A stretch of 64,000 nt of DNA from positions 1 through 64,000 of the forward strand of contig JAHPZH010000006.1 in NCBI GenBank assembly GCA_019058315.1. Direction: 5' to 3'. Numbering within the stretch: position 1 is the first letter of the stretch; every line of letters starts with the position of its first letter. The stretch comes from Candidatus Helarchaeota archaeon (GTDB lineage: Archaea > Asgardarchaeota > Lokiarchaeia > Helarchaeales > RDOG01). Positions 62,032-64,000 of the stretch are shown here, piece by piece. Below the pieces are notes generated by a model. The model was not told where the DNA came from. It did not search any database and worked only from the letters and a program-made list of their open reading frames with translations. The position numbers were made by a program, and so were the translations under genes.

Positions 62032-62925
62032 ATGATAATTATACCTGGACCAGCATCCCAAATCCTTGGAATAAAAGTTGCAAATTTAATAAATATTAAT
62101 AAAATTCAAGTAAAATTCAAAGATTTTCCAGATGGTGAACATTATATTAAAATAGAAAATGGAGAAAAAATCAAAAATCAAGATGTAATTATTATTCAAT
62201 CTACATATTCACCACAAAATGATAATTTAATGGAATTATTAATGATTTTAGATGGAACAAAGAACTTAAAACCAAAATCAATAACTTTAATAGTTCCTTA
62301 TTTATGTTATAGTCGTCAAGACAAACGTTTTTTAGAAGGCGAACCGTTAACTGCTGAAATAGTATGTAAAATTATAGAAAAAATTGGGGACCCCTTATTA
62401 GAAAAATTTATAACTATTGATATTCATTCAGAAAAAATTTTAGATTATTTTTCTAAAAGCATTGAAGTAAAAAATCTCTCAGCTATGCCACTTTTTGGCA
62501 AATATTTTAAAAATCTTAACTTAAAAAATCCATGTGTGATTGCACCTGATGAAGGAGCTTTAAAAAGATCAAAGATAGTAGCGGACTTAATAAATGCTGA
62601 TTGCAATTTTCTAACCAAAAAACGTGATTTAAATACAGGAGAAATTTCAACTCAAATAAAAGATTTATCTATTGAGAATCGTGATGTCATATTTACTGAT
62701 GATATTATTTCTACAGGTGGTACTATGGCAAGAGCGATAGAAATGGCTAAGAATCAAGGTGCAAATAATATATATGCAGTTTGTACCCATCCATTACTAA
62801 TTCAGAATGCAAAATATAGAATTTTTCAAGCAGGAGCAAAAGAAATTGTTGGGACTGACTGTATTCCTTCAGAATGTAGTAAAATTAGTGTTGCCCCTTT
62901 ATTAGCAGATTTTTTAACAAAATAA
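62032..62925 (+). CDS. prs: Ribose-phosphate diphosphokinase (PRPP synthase)
   Basis: A 297-residue enzyme that forms PRPP from ribose-5-phosphate and ATP, for nucleotide and amino acid synthesis. Typical motifs are FKDFPDGEHYIKIE near 29, VIIIQSTYSPQNDNLMELLM near 59, the active-site YLCYSRQDKRFLEGEPLTAE near 88, VIAPDEGALKRSK near 170 and the PRPP-binding VIFTDDIISTGGTMARAIEM near 220. The length is normal for archaea. AGGAG about 9 bp before the ATG supports this start. It is 10 bp from the Trm-G10 gene on the same strand. Confidence 0.93.
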   Translation: MIIIPGPASQILGIKVANLININKIQVKFKDFPDGEHYIKIENGEKIKNQDVIIIQSTYSPQNDNLMELLMILDGTKNLKPKSITLIVPYLCYSRQDKRFLEGEPLTAEIVCKIIEKIGDPLLEKFITIDIHSEKILDYFSKSIEVKNLSAMPLFGKYFKNLNLKNPCVIAPDEGALKRSKIVADLINADCNFLTKKRDLNTGEISTQIKDLSIENRDVIFTDDIISTGGTMARAIEMAKNQGANNIYAVCTHPLLIQNAKYRIFQAGAKEIVGTDCIPSECSKISVAPLLADFLTK

Positions 62926-62935
62926 TTGTTTAACA

Positions 62936-63982
62936 ATGGAATCTAATAAAACATTTTTTTTAACACTCAGTGGTGAAAACATAAATTTATCTAAATTTGA
63001 AATATTATCCCTTTTTAAATCTAAAAATACTAAATTTTTTAATGTAAAACTAATTGATCGTCTTTTAATTCTCTCCTCTAAAAAGAATATTTCAAATTAC
63101 ATTGCTTCTAGAGCAGCCCTTACACATGACATTTCCGAATTATCGATGGTAAGTTCTATTGAGGAGAAGGATATTATAGAATCTTTAAAAAGGATAGATT
63201 TAAATAAGATAGTTGAAAATAGAAAATCTTTTGCGGTAAGAATTCAAAAAATTGGACTTAAAGAAATTAATTCTGAATATTTCGAAAGATTAATTGGAAA
63301 AATTATTCTTAATAAAATTGAAAAAAAGATAAAGGTTGATTTATTAAACCCGGATGTTTTATTCTACGGAATTTTTGTTAAAGACAAATTTGTTTTTGGT
63401 ATTAACAATTCACAAAAAATAAGAAGCAATCTTAAGTTAAATTCACTTAAATCTAGACCGTTTTTTCATCCAAGTGCATTAAATCCAATATTAGCTAGGG
63501 TTATGGTTAATTTATCTCAAATCAAAGAAACTGATATTTTTCTTGATCCCTTTTGTGGAACTGGAAGTATTTTGATTGAGGCTTTTTTAGTTGGATGCAA
63601 TAGACTAATTGGAATAGATATCAATCATAAAATGATAAATGGTGCAAAAAGAAATCTTATAAAATTTGGAGTAAAAAATATGGAATTATTATTAAGTGAT
63701 TCTAATCATATTCCGCTAAGATCAATATCTGGTGTAGCAACCGATCCACCATATGGTAGAAGTAGTTCTACATATAAAAAACCATTAATTCACTTAATAG
63801 AAAATTTCTTTTTAGAAATTAGTGATTTAATTTTAAAAAATCGGTTAATTACTTTAGCGTTGCCATCCCAAATCAGGATAGACGAGTTGATAGATAATTT
63901 TTATTTTGAAATTATAAATGAATTTAATCAATATATTCATTCTTCGTTAACTAGAAGAATATATGTAATTCGAAAAAAATAA
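62936..63982 (+). CDS. tRNA (guanine(10)-N2)-methyltransferase, Trm-G10/Trm11-like
   Basis: A 348-residue protein. The N-terminal 160 residues fit a THUMP domain (FAVRIQKIGLKEINSEYFER; LLNPDVLFYGIFVKDKFVFG), then a Rossmann methyltransferase: FFHPSALNPILARVMVNLSQ near 179, DIFLDPFCGTGSILIEAFLV near 201, GIDINHKMINGAKRNL near 227 and the catalytic TDPPYGRSSS near 268. It methylates the N2 of G10 in tRNA in archaea. The coding frame ends at 63982, just before the window edge. Confidence 0.88.
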   Translation: MESNKTFFLTLSGENINLSKFEILSLFKSKNTKFFNVKLIDRLLILSSKKNISNYIASRAALTHDISELSMVSSIEEKDIIESLKRIDLNKIVENRKSFAVRIQKIGLKEINSEYFERLIGKIILNKIEKKIKVDLLNPDVLFYGIFVKDKFVFGINNSQKIRSNLKLNSLKSRPFFHPSALNPILARVMVNLSQIKETDIFLDPFCGTGSILIEAFLVGCNRLIGIDINHKMINGAKRNLIKFGVKNMELLLSDSNHIPLRSISGVATDPPYGRSSSTYKKPLIHLIENFFLEISDLILKNRLITLALPSQIRIDELIDNFYFEIINEFNQYIHSSLTRRIYVIRKK

Positions 63983-64000
63983 GAAATGAAATAAATATGG

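Overview
The window is strongly AT-rich DNA from an archaeon. The informational genes are archaeal-type: MCM, a GINS subunit, RFC small subunit, PolD small subunit DP1, Orc1/Cdc6, TFE, MBF1, aTrm56, Trm-G10, proteasome beta and an AU-1-type RNA-binding protein. Alongside them are eukaryote-like signatures: Rab-like GTPases fused to roadblock or TPR modules, a stand-alone roadblock protein, a CDC48-type double AAA ATPase and a possible PAC3-like proteasome assembly chaperone. This combination points to an Asgard archaeon, most likely Lokiarchaeia-like; that is an inference from gene content, with no marker phylogeny run.

Layout. 0-10.3 kb: RNA modification and transcription genes (SPOUT protein, TFE, aTrm56, MBF1, a roadblock protein), then a replisome cluster (MCM, GINS, a possible roadblock-like protein, RFC-S, DP1). 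10.4-21.7 kb: a citramalate/homocitrate-type synthase, a PIN-helical-repeat protein, a membrane coiled-coil protein, an intron-containing tRNA-Ser(CGA), and a 1732-residue TrmB-like protein whose coiled coil carries a tandem duplication of about 417 residues. 21.8-31.6 kb: a P2-type cation ATPase, Orc1/Cdc6 with an ORB-like site upstream, a TPR protein and CDC48. 31.6-38.5 kb: metabolic and signalling genes, three of which have disrupted reading frames or lack a usual start codon (HAD phosphatase, TatD-like hydrolase, Cys-rich protein); a roadblock-Rab fusion lies here too. 38.6-41.5 kb: an ADP-dependent sugar kinase followed by about 945 bp without a confident gene that looks like a replication origin, with four ORB-like sites in alternating orientation and two 47-bp palindromic elements. 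42-52 kb: HAD-IIA phosphatase fusion, MglA/Arf-like GTPase, winged-helix regulator, mutS-mutL operon, a tRNA-Leu(CAG) whose only intron is in the T-loop, an AU-1-like protein and a TPR-Rab fusion. 52-64 kb: small zinc and PRC-barrel-like proteins, an HD phosphohydrolase, two YkgJ-like Cys-cluster proteins, a PAC3-like candidate beside a proteasome beta subunit lacking the Thr1 nucleophile, DUF504-NOG1, AmrS, PRPP synthase and Trm-G10.

The replication theme runs through the window: helicase, GINS, clamp loader, polymerase subunit and Orc1/Cdc6 lie within 40 kb of the candidate origin. The strongest leads are the origin with its paired palindromes, the proteasome beta T1A / PAC3-like pair, the T-loop tRNA intron and the giant TrmB coiled-coil protein. 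No rRNA, insertion sequence, prophage or CRISPR array was seen.
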